The notes: generated by a model from the letters alone, not told the origin. A stretch of DNA of 64,000 bases from Heliomicrobium modesticaldum Ice1 (GCF_000019165.1 NC_010337.2:2409501-2473500), one strand, 5' to 3'. Shown: positions 9,188 through 19,572, counted from the first letter of the stretch. Made by a program: numbers and translations.

Positions 9188-9219
9188 ACTCCTCACCTCC
9201 TTGCCACTCAACAAAAGCT

Positions 9220-9248
9220 ATTCTACCATGTGACAGCGTGAGAAGCAA
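9220..9248 (-). promoter_or_regulatory. Sigma-A promoter of rpsT
   Basis: On the minus strand, TTGCTT (plus 9243-9248) and TAGAAT (plus 9220-9225) are spaced 17 nt. The -10 box is about 33 nt before the rpsT start. Confidence 0.6.
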
Positions 9249-9393
9249 GAAAGACTTTGCGCTCCAGCCAGAAAATGACGGTTTTTTCGTGGTGTAAGGT
9301 TTTTTTGCTAAAAAAAGGAGAGGCGGATGTATGAATCGGGAAGGAGAGGAGAAACTATGGGCGAAATGTTCCAAAAGGAGGAAACAGCCAATC

Positions 9394-9753
9394 ATGTTTT
9401 CAATGGTCGTCCGCTTTCTCGTCTCCGCCGTTGTCCTCTTGGTGGCCAGTTGGTTCATTCCTTTCTTCGTCATCAACGGCATTGTCGGCGCTGTTGTGGC
9501 CGCCCTGGTTATCGCCCTGCTGGGTTATGCGGCGGAGGCCCTGTTCGGAGACCGGATCACCGGCATGCATCGCGGTATCGTCGGGTTTCTCGTTTCCGCA
9601 GCCGTCATCTGGCTGAGCCAACTGCTGGTGCCGAACGCGATCCAGACCAGTATCATCGGCGCTTTGATTGCAGCGTTGATCATCGGCGCCATCGATGCCG
9701 TGTTGCCGACGCCGCTGACGCCGAGAGCGCTTCCCGGCGGAGGAAAACGGTAA
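9394..9753 (+). CDS. Small four-helix membrane protein of the phage-holin-like family
   Basis: About 119 residues, almost all hydrophobic, with four predicted membrane segments. The mixed Gly/Ala/Ile/Val composition resembles the superfamily IV holin-like proteins (Phage_holin_4_2/YvlD type) that are common single genes in Firmicutes and have no proven lytic role. ATG 9394 is preferred since AAAAGGAGG lies upstream at 9373-9381, although the 12-nt gap is long; an in-frame ATG at 9331 would add a charged 21-residue leader. It precedes spoIIP, so a role in spore envelope work is possible but only inferred. Confidence 0.65.
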   Translation: MFSMVVRFLVSAVVLLVASWFIPFFVINGIVGAVVAALVIALLGYAAEALFGDRITGMHRGIVGFLVSAAVIWLSQLLVPNAIQTSIIGALIAALIIGAIDAVLPTPLTPRALPGGGKR

Positions 9754-9817
9754 GGCGGAGTCATAGCTGGCGAGCCCCCGACATACCCATATATTGGGTA
9801 AGAAGGGGGTTTTTATT

Positions 9818-11002
9818 TTGCGCATTCGCCGGACAAACCCATGGGGGCGCACAGGCCCGAGTCGCTTTTGGGTCGTCGTCTTGCTCGTCTCGTTCGCGCT
9901 GTTTGGATGGATGTGGCGGGCCATGCCGGCTTTTTGGACATGGTTCCCGCCTTTTGATATTCTTCGGCTGGCTTTGCCTATCCTTTCATCGCCATCTTCG
10001 GCGACCCCGACCGATCAAGGCGACGGCGCGGACATGAATGACAAAGAAGAAGCACCGACGACCTCCAGTTCGAGGGGCTTTAGGGCCGGTCAACTTAGTC
10101 GTCTGCTCGAAGGGCAGCTCCCCTTGCTGAGCACAACACTGCAGCAGGCCACCTCGATGTCCGGCCAGGAAAACACAGTGGCTTCCGGCGAAAAAACCAG
10201 CGTCGCCAATCTAAAGGGGGCTGTGGAACAAGAGGGGGATGATTACCCTGATCTTGATATCCTTCGCGAGGACCCTCGCGGAGAGCGCAGCAGCGATTCA
10301 GGCCAAAACACAGAGAAGAGTTTCTTTGATCCGCCGGCTTCCGATGTTCCTCCCCAGCCGCCTTCAGGGGAGCCAAACCCTGTTGTCTTGCTTTATCACA
10401 CCCACAATGCTGAAAATTACGGCGCTGACGGCGGTTCGTCCCGGCTTGACGGGCGCAACGCCGGCGTCTTCATGGTCGGCAAGCGCCTGGGAACGCGGCT
10501 TCAAGAGAAGCAGAAGCTAACGGTTGTTCATTCTGACGCCATTCATGACTACCCCTCTTATGACCTGGCCTATGTCCAATCGCGAAAGACACTCCTGGCG
10601 TTGCTGCAGCGCTACCCCAATCCTCTGGCGATCATCGATCTCCATCGCGACGCCGTTCCTCTGCGGGAAACGGTGACGGTGGGCGGTCGAAAGGCAGCGC
10701 GGATCCTGATCGTTGTGGGGACTGACGCCCGGGCTGCCCATCCTCGCTGGAAGGATAACCTCCGGTTTGCCGAAGCTGTGGCAGCCAAACTGGATGAAAA
10801 AGCGCCGGGACTGTGTAAGGGGGTCATCACTAAGGCTGGTCGCTACCACCAGCAGCTGCATCCCAGGGCACTGCTCGTGGAAATCGGTGGAGATCGCAAC
10901 AGTGTGGCCGAGGCCCAGGCGGCGGCGGAGATCTTCGCTGACGCCCTGGCGAAGGTGATTCAAGAGAAGGGTTTGCTCCACAATGCGAAAAGAGGAGGAT
11001 GA
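9818..11002 (+). CDS. spoIIP: Stage II sporulation protein P (cell-wall amidase/endopeptidase)
   Basis: A 394-residue protein with one N-terminal membrane anchor, a low-complexity linker of about 130 residues, and a catalytic amidase domain starting near residue 190 with LLYHTHNAENY. Further family landmarks are IIDLHRDAVPLRETV and RALLVEIGGDRNSVAEAQAAA with the catalytic Glu. SpoIIP cuts peptidoglycan with SpoIID and SpoIIM to drive engulfment of the forespore. TTG 9818 is chosen because AAGGGGG lies 8 nt upstream; TTG 9794 has none. The usual neighbour gpr is absent; murJ follows. Confidence 0.9.
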   Translation: MRIRRTNPWGRTGPSRFWVVVLLVSFALFGWMWRAMPAFWTWFPPFDILRLALPILSSPSSATPTDQGDGADMNDKEEAPTTSSSRGFRAGQLSRLLEGQLPLLSTTLQQATSMSGQENTVASGEKTSVANLKGAVEQEGDDYPDLDILREDPRGERSSDSGQNTEKSFFDPPASDVPPQPPSGEPNPVVLLYHTHNAENYGADGGSSRLDGRNAGVFMVGKRLGTRLQEKQKLTVVHSDAIHDYPSYDLAYVQSRKTLLALLQRYPNPLAIIDLHRDAVPLRETVTVGGRKAARILIVVGTDARAAHPRWKDNLRFAEAVAAKLDEKAPGLCKGVITKAGRYHQQLHPRALLVEIGGDRNSVAEAQAAAEIFADALAKVIQEKGLLHNAKRGG

Positions 11003-11146
11003 CGACTTCACCGTCGGAAAGAATGGCCCGTACCCAGGTAGAAGCTTTTTTAACTTCTCGCCGGAGATTTGACGGAAATACAGTTGTCAAAGCAAAAAAA
11101 GTTACTACAATTAGGGAGGAAGCCAGCCAGGAAAGGGAGTCGGACA

Positions 11147-12739
11147 GTGAACCACATCGACAACGATGGATCGCCGCCTTCCCGGGGCGGTCAGCGCATC
11201 GCCAAGGCGGCCGGATCGATCATGCTGGCCATGTTGATCTCCCGCCTCCTCGGTTTTGTCCGGGAAGCGGTGATCGGGGCCAAATTTGGACAGAATGCTG
11301 TCACCGATTCATACATCGCCGCCTTCGCGCTGCCTGATTTTCTTTATTTCTTGCTCGTCGGAGGCGCCCTCTCGACGGCCTTTATCCCGGTCTTTTCCTC
11401 CTACGTCGCCACCGACAAAGAGGATGACGGCTGGATCGTGGCGTCCACCTTTATCAATGCCATGCTCCTGTTGCTTACGCTCGGCATTATCATCGGCGAG
11501 ATTTTCACCCCCCAGTTGATCCCCCTGGTTGCCTATGACTTTGAGGGAGAGACGCTGGAACGAACGATCTTCTTGACGCGGATCATGTTTCCCTCCGTCT
11601 TGTTCACCGGCCTGGCCGGGTTAGCCATGGGGGTGCTGAACTCCTTCCAGCACTTCCTGATGCCTTCTATCGGGGCGATCCTCTATAACGTGGTCATCAT
11701 CCTCTGCGGCTATTTCTTTTCTGACACCTTCGGCATCGCCGCCTTTTCCGTCGGCGTTGTTCTCGGCGCCATTGCCAACTTTCTCGTGCAGGTGCCCATG
11801 CTGCTGCGCATCGGCCTACGCTACCAGTTGGTGATGCGGCTTGACCATCCCGGCGTTCGCCAGATCGCTACATTAATGGGTCCGGCCCTCCTCGGTCTGT
11901 CGATCGGTCAGGTCCAGGACATCATCAACCAAAACCTGGCATCCGCTTTGGAACCAGGATCGATCACAGCCCTCCGCTTCGCCAACCGTCTGATGCAACT
12001 TCCGCTCGGGGTCTTCGCCATCGCCATTTCGGTGGCTGTTTTTCCTAGTCTGACGAGCGCCGCCGCCCGCAGGGAATGGACCGATTTTCGCCGCAACCTG
12101 TCGCTGGGGTTGCGGACCGTCATCTACATCACCGTCCCTGCTGCCGTCGGCATGGCCACCCTGCGCGTTCCCATCGTGCAGGTCCTTTTCGAGCGTGATA
12201 AATTCGATCATGGCGCCACCTTGGCGACAGCGTCCGTATTGCTGTTCTTCCTCATCGGCCTCTTTGCCCAAGGCGCCAATCAGTTGCTGCCTCGTGTCTT
12301 CTATGCCTTGCAGCGGCCTTCCATCCCGGTCCGTGTCAGCTTGATCGTTCTCGTCCTCAACACGGCGCTCAGCCTGGTCCTGATCCGTTACTGGGGGGCA
12401 GAAGGGTTGGCCATGGCCTTCTCCCTCAGCGCTGTCGTCGCCTTCGCCATTTTCCTGCTCCTGGCGCGGCGGGCGCTGCGCTCTATCGACGGTGGGCGGC
12501 TATTGGCGTCGCTGTTGAAAACGCTGGTGGCCTCGGCGATCATGGGAGGTGTGATCAGGGCCTTGCAGGGGTTCATGGCCGTCATGGTGGATATAACCGT
12601 CCTTACAGGTCAATTGATCCTGTTGACGGTTACCATATCAGCCGGCGCTGGCGTCTACGCGCTGGTAACCTACTTCATGAAGATGGAGGAGGCGGACATG
12701 GTCGCCCGCACCTTCCTCGGCCGGTTTATGGGGCGTTAG
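11147..12739 (+). CDS. murJ: Lipid II flippase MurJ/MviN
   Basis: A 530-residue polytopic protein of the MOP superfamily with about 14 membrane segments. The N-terminal SIMLAMLISRLLGFVREAVIGAKFG and the internal NRLMQLPLGVFAIAISVAVFPSLT are strong MurJ/MviN signatures. It moves the cell-wall precursor lipid II across the membrane. GTG 11147 is preferred, with AGGGAG 7 nt upstream; TTG 11069 would add 26 basic residues without a ribosome site. About 145 nt separate it from spoIIP and no gene is evident there. A hairpin terminator follows. Confidence 0.9.
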   Translation: MNHIDNDGSPPSRGGQRIAKAAGSIMLAMLISRLLGFVREAVIGAKFGQNAVTDSYIAAFALPDFLYFLLVGGALSTAFIPVFSSYVATDKEDDGWIVASTFINAMLLLLTLGIIIGEIFTPQLIPLVAYDFEGETLERTIFLTRIMFPSVLFTGLAGLAMGVLNSFQHFLMPSIGAILYNVVIILCGYFFSDTFGIAAFSVGVVLGAIANFLVQVPMLLRIGLRYQLVMRLDHPGVRQIATLMGPALLGLSIGQVQDIINQNLASALEPGSITALRFANRLMQLPLGVFAIAISVAVFPSLTSAAARREWTDFRRNLSLGLRTVIYITVPAAVGMATLRVPIVQVLFERDKFDHGATLATASVLLFFLIGLFAQGANQLLPRVFYALQRPSIPVRVSLIVLVLNTALSLVLIRYWGAEGLAMAFSLSAVVAFAIFLLLARRALRSIDGGRLLASLLKTLVASAIMGGVIRALQGFMAVMVDITVLTGQLILLTVTISAGAGVYALVTYFMKMEEADMVARTFLGRFMGR

Positions 12740-12742
12740 CAA

Positions 12743-12776
12743 CCTGCACGCTGATTCGTGCGGGTCTTCTTTTTTA
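12743..12776 (+). terminator. Terminator after murJ
   Basis: CCTGCACG at 12743-12750 pairs with CGTGCGGG at 12757-12764 with one G-T pair, followed by TCTTCTTTTTT. Confidence 0.75.
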
Positions 12777-12820
12777 AGCGGGTCTTTTTTAAAATGCAGG
12801 GATTGGCTTTTCGATTCACG

Positions 12821-12850
12821 TTGTTTGCTCTCCGTGAAATGAGTTATAAT
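12821..12850 (+). promoter_or_regulatory. Sigma-A promoter of lepA
   Basis: TTGTTT at 12821-12826 and a perfect TATAAT at 12845-12850, spaced 18 nt, lie about 45 nt before the lepA start and downstream of the murJ terminator. Confidence 0.6.
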
Positions 12851-12896
12851 ATATTGCATATGTCTGTGCGATTGGCAAGGGAGGATTCATAGAATT

Positions 12897-14702
12897 ATGG
12901 GAAAGGCGCAAGCCAACATTCGAAATTTCTGTATTATCGCCCATATTGACCACGGCAAATCGACCCTTGCCGACCGCATCCTGGAGTTTACCGGGGCGCT
13001 GACGGAGCGTGAGATGGAGGACCAGGTCCTCGACTCGATGGACCTGGAGCGGGAACGGGGCATCACGATCAAGCTGCAAGCTGTTCGTCTCCAATACAAG
13101 GCGAAGGACGGTCAGGTCTATACGCTGAACCTGATCGACACCCCGGGCCACGTGGATTTCACATATGAGGTTTCCCGTTCCCTCGCCGCCTGCGAGGGGG
13201 CCTTGCTGGTCGTTGACGCCGCACAGGGCATCGAGGCCCAGACGCTTGCCAACGTTTATCTGGCGTTGGAGAATGATCTGGAGATCATCCCCGTCGTCAA
13301 CAAGATCGACCTGCCCAGCGCCGAGCCTGACCGGGTCAAGCAGGAGATCGAGGATGTTATCGGTTTGGACGCCTCCGACGCCATCCTGGTTTCCGCGAAA
13401 GCCGGCATCGGCATCGAAGAGACACTGGAGGCGATCGTGGCCAAGATCCCGCCGCCGGAGGGCGACCCGACAGCGCCGCTACAGTGCATGATTTTTGATT
13501 CCTTTTACGACGCTTATAAGGGTGCCATTTCCTATGTCCGTGTCGTCGAAGGCACCGTGAAAAAAGGCACGAAAATCAAAATGATGTCCACCGGCAAGAC
13601 CTTTGAGGTGACCGAAGTGGGCGTTTTTACCCCGGCGCCCCGGCAGGTGGAGAAGCTCTCCTCCGGAGAAGTCGGCTTTATTGTCGCCTCGATCAAAAAC
13701 GTCAAGGACACCCGCGTAGGCGACACGATCACCGACGCCGACCATCCGGCCAAAGAGCCGCTGCCCGGCTATCGCCAGGTGACGCCCATGGTCTACTGCG
13801 GCCTCTATCCTGTGGAAGGCGCCGGTTATGAAGATCTGCGCGATGCCCTGGATAAACTGCGTCTTAACGATGCAGCCCTCATCTATGAACCGGAAACGTC
13901 GGTGGCTCTCGGTTTCGGCTTTCGTTGCGGCTTCCTTGGGTTGCTGCATATGGAGATCGTTCAGGAGCGGCTGGAACGGGAGTTTGATCTTGACCTGATT
14001 ACGACGGCGCCGAACGTCATCTACAAGGTCAACCAGACAGACGGACAGGTGGTATTCGTCGACAACCCGACCAAACTCCCGCCGAACCAGAAGATTGAGA
14101 CCATCGAAGAGCCTTATGTCAAAGCCTCTGTCATGGTGCCTTCTGACTTCGTTGGCGCTGTCATGGAACTTTGCCAGGAAAAACGGGGCGTCTTCATCAA
14201 TATGGACTACATCGCCGCACAGCGGGTGATGCTGATCTATGAACTGCCTCTGGCGGAGATCATCTTCGACTTTTTTGACCAGTTGAAGTCCCGCACCAAG
14301 GGGTATGCCTCCCTGGACTATGAGCTGATCGGCTATCGCGTCTCCGAACTGGTCAAACTGGACATCCTGCTCAACGGGGATCTCATTGACGCTTTCTCCA
14401 TCATCGTCCACCGCGACCGCGCCTATAACCGTGGCCGGGCGCTGGCTGATAAACTCAAAGACCTCATCCCTCGGCAGATGTTCGAGGTGCCCATCCAGGC
14501 CGTCATCGGCAACAAGGTCATCGCCCGCGAGACGATCAAGGCCATCCGCAAAAACGTGCTCGCCAAGTGCTATGGCGGTGACATCTCGCGAAAACGCAAG
14601 CTCCTGGAAAAGCAAAAAGAGGGCAAGAAGCGGATGAAACAGGTGGGAAGCGTCGAAATCCCGCAGGAAGCTTTCATGGCCGTCCTCAGCATAGATAAGT
14701 AG
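12897..14702 (+). CDS. lepA: Elongation factor 4 (LepA GTPase)
   Basis: A 601-residue translational GTPase. G1 AHIDHGKST lies at residues 15-23, G3 DTPGH near 81-85 and G4 NKID near 135-138. The C-terminal domain unique to LepA ends with [22 protein letters not shown] and [11 protein letters not shown]. It acts on the ribosome, probably under ionic or initiation stress. ATG 12897 follows AAGGGAGGA. The length is normal. It begins a transcription unit that continues into hemW, as in other Firmicutes. Confidence 0.97.
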
Positions 14703-14753
14703 GGCCGATTTGGGATGACGAACACCCGAGATTGTCGCCAGGAAACATCTTCA

Positions 14754-15941
14754 ATGCCAAGCTTAAAAGCAGATTGGGGCGTCTACATCCACGTCCCTTT
14801 CTGCCGCAGCAAATGCGCCTACTGTGACTTCTATTCCCATCCGGCCGGCAGCGAATTCCGGATGGCTTATGCAAATGCCGTCATCGGCCAGATGGAAAGG
14901 GAGGCGGATCAATGGCGGCACCGCCTTCCCTCTGGGCCGGCGACGGTTTTTTTCGGTGGCGGAACGCCTACGCTGCTGCCGGCTGACGCCGGGGTGCGGA
15001 TCCTGGAAACCTTGCGGCGCTGTTATGGATGGGATGACCTAGGCAAGCGATCGGGCATTCCGATGGAAATCACTATCGAAGCCAACCCTGGGACCGTCGA
15101 TGAGCGCGAACTGGCTATCTGGGCTGAGGCCGGCTGCAATCGCCTTTCCCTGGGGGTGCAGGCTTTCCAACCGCGTTTGTTGACCTTCTTGGGCCGTTGC
15201 CAGCGTCTTAACGATGTGACAGAGGCGTTAGCGGCAGCCCGCAAGGCTGGTATCGACAACATCAGCCTCGATCTGATCTACGGCATCCCTGGTCAGACCC
15301 TGGAGGATTGGCGTCTTTCCCTCAAACTGGCCCTAAGCCTTTCGCCTGCTCACCTTTCTCTTTATAACCTGAAAACCGAACAGGGGACCCGGCTGGCAGA
15401 ATGGATGATGCGCGGCCTGGCCGAACCCTGTGTAGAAGATCTTGAAGTGGAAATGTACGAGGAAGCCCAGCAAACTTTACAGTCGGCCGGCTTTCTCCAG
15501 TATGAACTGTCCAATTTCGCTCAGCCGGGATGGGAGTGCCGCCACAACCTGAACTACTGGCGACGGGGAGACTACCTCGGTTTTGGCAGCGGCGCCGTCT
15601 CGACAGCAGGCTTGCGGCGCTGGTCCTGGCCAGCCGACAGCAGCGCCTTCGTGCTTTCTTTTGAAAAAGGTGAAGAGATACAGCCTGTTGAGGAAGAATG
15701 CCTTTCTCCGGAGTTGGCCGCCCGGGAGGCGATCATCCTCGGTCTGCGCACAAGGGCTGGTGTTAATTTGTCGTCGGTGGTCGACGAGTACGGCCTCGGT
15801 AGCGCAACGTTGGAAAAATGGCATAGACTGTCAGCAGAGCTCTTCCGGCAGGGATGGATACACTATGATGGGACAAATATCTCCCTTGCGTCGCGATCCT
15901 ATCTGATCGCCAATGAGATCATGGCCCGCTACCTGGATTAA
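14754..15941 (+). CDS. hemW: Radical SAM heme chaperone HemW (HemN-like)
   Basis: About 395 residues. The radical-SAM motif CRSKCAYC gives cysteines at about 17, 21 and 24, and FFGGGTPTLL, EANPG and SLGVQAF follow in the order of the HemN/HemW family. The CxxxCxxC motif without the extra fourth cysteine of true coproporphyrinogen oxidase fits HemW, which inserts heme into target proteins. ATG 14754 begins just before the conserved start (WGVYIHVPF); ATG 14715 would add 13 residues and has an AGTAGGG 10 nt upstream, so it is also possible. Its position between lepA and hrcA is conserved in Firmicutes. Confidence 0.9.
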   Translation: MPSLKADWGVYIHVPFCRSKCAYCDFYSHPAGSEFRMAYANAVIGQMEREADQWRHRLPSGPATVFFGGGTPTLLPADAGVRILETLRRCYGWDDLGKRSGIPMEITIEANPGTVDERELAIWAEAGCNRLSLGVQAFQPRLLTFLGRCQRLNDVTEALAAARKAGIDNISLDLIYGIPGQTLEDWRLSLKLALSLSPAHLSLYNLKTEQGTRLAEWMMRGLAEPCVEDLEVEMYEEAQQTLQSAGFLQYELSNFAQPGWECRHNLNYWRRGDYLGFGSGAVSTAGLRRWSWPADSSAFVLSFEKGEEIQPVEEECLSPELAAREAIILGLRTRAGVNLSSVVDEYGLGSATLEKWHRLSAELFRQGWIHYDGTNISLASRSYLIANEIMARYLD

Positions 15942-15965
15942 GAGGATGACGGGGTTCCCCAAGTA

Positions 15966-15994
15966 TTGACAAGCGATTTTTCCGATGGTATTTT
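15966..15994 (+). promoter_or_regulatory. Sigma-A promoter of the hrcA heat-shock operon
   Basis: A perfect TTGACA at 15966-15971 and TATTTT at 15989-15994, spaced exactly 17 nt. Transcription would begin near 16001, so the CIRCE element at 16006 falls at the start of the transcript, where HrcA can block it. Confidence 0.75.
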
Positions 15995-16005
15995 TACGGT
16001 AGAGG

Positions 16006-16032
16006 TTAGCACTCGCCTTCATTGAGTGCTAA
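16006..16032. promoter_or_regulatory. CIRCE operator (HrcA binding site)
   Basis: TTAGCACTC, a 9-nt spacer, then GAGTGCTAA: a perfect match to the canonical CIRCE inverted repeat. It lies 20 nt before the hrcA start. This is the only CIRCE in the window and controls hrcA, the chaperonin, grpE, dnaK and dnaJ as one regulated unit. Confidence 0.97.
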
Positions 16033-16051
16033 CAACGGGAGGTGTTCCGGG

Positions 16052-17095
16052 ATGCAAATGAATGATCGCAAGCAGAAGGTTCTCTGGGCTATTATTCAAG
16101 ACTACGTATCCACAGCGGAACCCGTCGGCTCCCGCACTATTGCCCGCAAGTATGACCTCGGCGTCAGTCCCGCCACCATCCGCAACGAGATGTCCGACCT
16201 GGAGGAACTGGGCCTGATTGAGCAACCCTATACATCCTCCGGTCGCATCCCTTCCGATTACGGATACAGGTACTTTGTCGATTGCTTGATGGAGCGGGAG
16301 ACCCTCAACCCAGAGGAACTCCGGAAGGTGAAACGGGCCATGTCGGAGCGTCTGCAGGAAGTCAACAGCATCATGCAGCAGACGACCAACCTACTAGCCG
16401 AGTTGACCAACTACACCGCTGTCGCGCTGGGGCCTCAGGTAGGGAAGACGACCTTTCAGCAGATTCACTTTTTTCCTGTCATGCCGACGAAGGCGGTTGC
16501 CGTCGTCGTCACCTCTGCCGGTGTTATGGAGAACAAAATCCTCGACATTCCGGAGTCGATGACGCCGGAAGACCTGCAGAAGGTATCGGTGATGATCAAT
16601 GAACGCTTGCAGGGATTGACGATGGCTCAGGTTCGGGCCTCTCTCTGCATGGAACTGAACGAGGCGTTGAAAAAACAGAAGCAGGTGCTCTCCCGTTCGC
16701 TAGAACTCATCGATGAAGCATTGCATGGGGACAGCGGAGAACGGTTTTTTCTGGCGGGCATGATGAACATCTTCAAACAGCCTGAGTTCAAAGATGTGGA
16801 AAAACTCCAGAACCTTTTGGGCATACTAGAACAACACCAAACTATGCGTGAACTGATGCATGACCATCCTGAACCAGGCATTCATATCAAGATCGGCGCA
16901 GAAAACCGGCACGAGGGTGTCCGCAATTGTTCCATGGTGACAGCTTCTTATCATTTGGACGGCGAAGTCCTCGGCGTCATCGGCCTGATTGGACCGACCC
17001 GGATGGAGTATTCCAAAGCCGTTGCCGTTGTGGAAGAGTTAACGGAACAGCTTTCGGCGGTCTTGAAAAAATGTTTAATCGTTAGAGGCATCTAA
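16052..17095 (+). CDS. hrcA: Heat-inducible transcription repressor HrcA
   Basis: A 347-residue repressor with an N-terminal winged helix ([26 protein letters not shown], then [17 protein letters not shown]) and a GAF-like effector domain. It binds CIRCE and is kept active by chaperonin. ATG 16052 follows GGGAGGTG by 7 nt; the longer frame would start inside CIRCE. First gene of the heat-shock operon, so it represses its own synthesis. The downstream chaperonin here is not GroEL, which raises the question of which chaperonin folds HrcA. Confidence 0.95.
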
Positions 17096-17100
17096 AAGGG

Positions 17101-17130
17101 TAGGGGCTTTTTCTCCGCAAAAAGTCCCTA
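17101..17130 (+). other. Hairpin between hrcA and the chaperonin gene
   Basis: TAGGGGCTTTTT at 17101-17112 pairs with AAAAAGTCCCTA at 17119-17130 around a 6-nt loop, with one G-T pair. Only TTTCCC follows, so it is more like an attenuator or RNA-processing site than a full terminator. It starts 5 nt after the hrcA stop and could lower expression of the downstream genes or stabilise their processed mRNA. Confidence 0.6.
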
Positions 17131-17167
17131 TTTCCCTGCCTTTTCGGAAGACTTGGAGGAATCAGCG

Positions 17168-18739
17168 TTGAGTGTCAAGCAAGTGAGCAACAACACCGAA
17201 GTGGATGAGCGATTAGCGGCATTGATGACCAATGCCAACGCCGTCCGCGCTATCGCCAGCGCCGTCGAAGGCACCCTCGGTCCGAAAGGGCTCGATACGA
17301 TGCTTGTCGACAAGTTTGGCGATGTGGTCATCACCAATGACGGCGTCACGATCCTTCAATTAATGGAGGTTAACCATCCGGCAGCGCGCATGCTGATCAA
17401 GATGGCCAAGGCCCAGCAGTCTGAAATCGGCGACGGGACGACGACGGCGACCGTCCTCGCCGGCAGCCTGATCAGCGAAGGCGTCAACCAAGTGACCAAG
17501 GGTGTTCCCGTCTCCCGAGTCATCGAAGGTTTGAAGGCGGGCGTCAAAAACGCTGTCGAGATGTTCCAACGCCATGCCCGTCCCGTCCAGGGGGTCCTGG
17601 ACCCCATGCTAGAGAAGGTAGCCCTGGTAGCCGGACGGGAACACCAGGATATCGCCCGTCTCGTCATCGAAGCGGCCCGCCTCGTCGGGGAAGAGAAGCT
17701 GCGCGAGTCCGGCTTCAAGCTCTCTGAGACGATTCGCGCCCGTGAGGGCGCCGACAACCAGGTGCTCTCTGGCGTGATCATCAACAAGACGCCCATGAAT
17801 GAGGACATGCCTAAAAAGCTGGAAGAGGCGCTCGTCCTCGTCATCGACGATGCCCTTGAGCCGGAGGAATTGGAAGAGGAGGCCCTCAGCACCGAAGCCG
17901 GCTTCAACTGGTACCGCCAGAAGCAGCAGGAGTTCCTAGAAAACGTCCGCAAGATCGTCGCCCTCGGCGTCAAGGCCGTCCTCGTCGATCGGGGCGTGGA
18001 AGATATCGCAGAAGAGATCCTCACTGACGCCGGTGTGCTTGTCATCCAGCGCGTCGCCAGCCGGGAATTGAAAAAGGCAGCCGAACATACAGGCGCCCGG
18101 GCGATCAAGCGTACGGGGCTCAAGCGCGACCCTGTCGACTTGATGCGTTACCTAGGCAAGGCAGGCACGATCACTGTCGATGAGAAACTGGAGCACGTCT
18201 GCATCTTGCAAGGGAGCGGCAAACCGGTAGCTACGGTGCTCGTCGGTGCTGCCACCGAGGAGGTTGTCGGCGAGCGAGAGCGCATCGCTAAGGACGCTGC
18301 CTCGGCCGTCCAAGCAGCCATCAAGGGTGGACTCGTCCCTGGAGGAGGCGCTGTGGAGCTGGCTGTGGCCCGCCAGATGGAGGAAGTGCGCCGGGAGACG
18401 CGGGGCATGGCCGCCTATGGCCTCGACTGTGTCGTCGCCGCTTTGAAGAAGCCTTTTGCTCAGATCATCACCAACGCCGGCTTTAACCCCCTCGAAAAAC
18501 TGGGCGACGTGATCGCCGCTCAGATGGAGCAGAACAGCGACACCCTCTCGATCAACTGTGACAACGGCGAGCTGGCCGATATGTGGGCCATGGGGGTTAT
18601 TGATCCGGCACTGGTGAAGATGCATGCCTTGAAGGCAGCCGGCGAGGTGGCCGAAGCCATCCTGCGCATCGACACGATCATCAAGAAGCGGGAGGAACGT
18701 GCCGATGGAGGCAATAACCGTGGGGAGGGAGACTGGTGA
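17168..18739 (+). CDS. Archaeal-type (group II/III) chaperonin, thermosome-like
   Basis: A 523-residue chaperonin that resembles thermosome/CCT rather than GroEL. The ATP site has [20 protein letters not shown], then [13 protein letters not shown], and [12 protein letters not shown] near residue 88; the C-terminal part has [24 protein letters not shown] and [12 protein letters not shown]. No GGM tail is present. Bacterial homologues (described from Carboxydothermus and relatives as group III chaperonins) form rings with a built-in lid and need no GroES. TTG 17168 follows GGAGGA by 7 nt. It sits between hrcA and grpE under CIRCE control and overlaps grpE by 4 nt (GTGA). Ancient transfer from archaea is a reasonable inference. 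Confidence 0.93.
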   Translation: MSVKQVSNNTEVDERLAALMTNANAVRAIASAVEGTLGPKGLDTMLVDKFGDVVITNDGVTILQLMEVNHPAARMLIKMAKAQQSEIGDGTTTATVLAGSLISEGVNQVTKGVPVSRVIEGLKAGVKNAVEMFQRHARPVQGVLDPMLEKVALVAGREHQDIARLVIEAARLVGEEKLRESGFKLSETIRAREGADNQVLSGVIINKTPMNEDMPKKLEEALVLVIDDALEPEELEEEALSTEAGFNWYRQKQQEFLENVRKIVALGVKAVLVDRGVEDIAEEILTDAGVLVIQRVASRELKKAAEHTGARAIKRTGLKRDPVDLMRYLGKAGTITVDEKLEHVCILQGSGKPVATVLVGAATEEVVGERERIAKDAASAVQAAIKGGLVPGGGAVELAVARQMEEVRRETRGMAAYGLDCVVAALKKPFAQIITNAGFNPLEKLGDVIAAQMEQNSDTLSINCDNGELADMWAMGVIDPALVKMHALKAAGEVAEAILRIDTIIKKREERADGGNNRGEGDW

Positions 18740-19413
18740 CCATCGAAGAAAAAGAGAGCAAAAAGGGCGAAGTTAGCGAAATGATGGAAACTGAAGCCGC
18801 CGGGATGACCAGTGAGGTTGCGAAGGATGAAGAGACCGGTGCAGTAACACCGTCGACCGGCGGAGAAGGCGATACCGCCACCCTGACTGATGAGAAAACG
18901 ACATCCCATGCAGCGGAAGAGTTGGGACGACTCCTTTCCGAGATGGCGAAAACCAAAGAAGCGTTGGATAAAGCCAAGCAGGATTTGCAGGACTGGGAAA
19001 ATCGCTATCTCCGTTTGCAGGCCGACTTCGATAACTTCCGCCGTCGGACGCGTCAGGAAAAAGAGGAACTGGGGACCTACGCTAATGAGGGACTCGTCAA
19101 GAAGCTCCTGCCTGTTCTGGATAACTTCCAGCGCGCCCTGGGGGCAATGGCAAAGGCCGGCGCTGCCGACAATTTGCTCGCCGGCGTCGCCATGATCGAG
19201 CGACAGTTTTCCGATATCCTGACCAAGGAAGGTTTACAACCCCTTGAGGCCGTTGGCAAGGAATTCGATCCACAGTCCCATGAGGCCGTCCTGTTCGGCG
19301 AAGCCGATGAGGTCTATCCCGACGGGATCGTCATGGAAGAGATGCAAAAAGGTTACCTCTTTAAGTCGAAGGTGATCCGACCGGCCATGGTCAAGGTGGC
19401 AAAAGGCGGCTGA
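18736..19413 (+). CDS. grpE: Nucleotide exchange factor GrpE
   Basis: A 225-residue DnaK cochaperone. An acidic, low-complexity N-terminus of about 60 residues leads into a coiled coil (RLLSEMAKTKEALDKAKQDL), and the conserved RLQADFDNFRRR precedes a beta domain ending FDPQSHEAVLFGE and LFKSKVIRPAMVKVAKG. It releases ADP from DnaK. GTG 18736 overlaps the chaperonin stop codon, which implies translational coupling. About 160 nt lie between it and dnaK, with no clear promoter or terminator. Confidence 0.95.
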   Translation: MTIEEKESKKGEVSEMMETEAAGMTSEVAKDEETGAVTPSTGGEGDTATLTDEKTTSHAAEELGRLLSEMAKTKEALDKAKQDLQDWENRYLRLQADFDNFRRRTRQEKEELGTYANEGLVKKLLPVLDNFQRALGAMAKAGAADNLLAGVAMIERQFSDILTKEGLQPLEAVGKEFDPQSHEAVLFGEADEVYPDGIVMEEMQKGYLFKSKVIRPAMVKVAKGG

Positions 19414-19572
19414 GCCCTTTTCACATACATCAAAAATCAATCAAGGGCCTGCCCCCCCAGATCCGTCTACACAAAAGGCAAGGCGGACAAAGGGGGTCCT
19501 CAATAGGAGTGTACCCGAACAAATCAAATACCTGGAACGATGAAAGGGCAAAGAAAATAGGAGGTTACACAC

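Noticed and set aside
10999-11337. 112-residue frame between spoIIP and murJ
   Set aside because: Overlaps the murJ start and mirrors its reading frame, with no family motif.
13479-14615. 378-residue open frame antisense to lepA
   Set aside because: Shadow of lepA with no recognised domain and no upstream signals.
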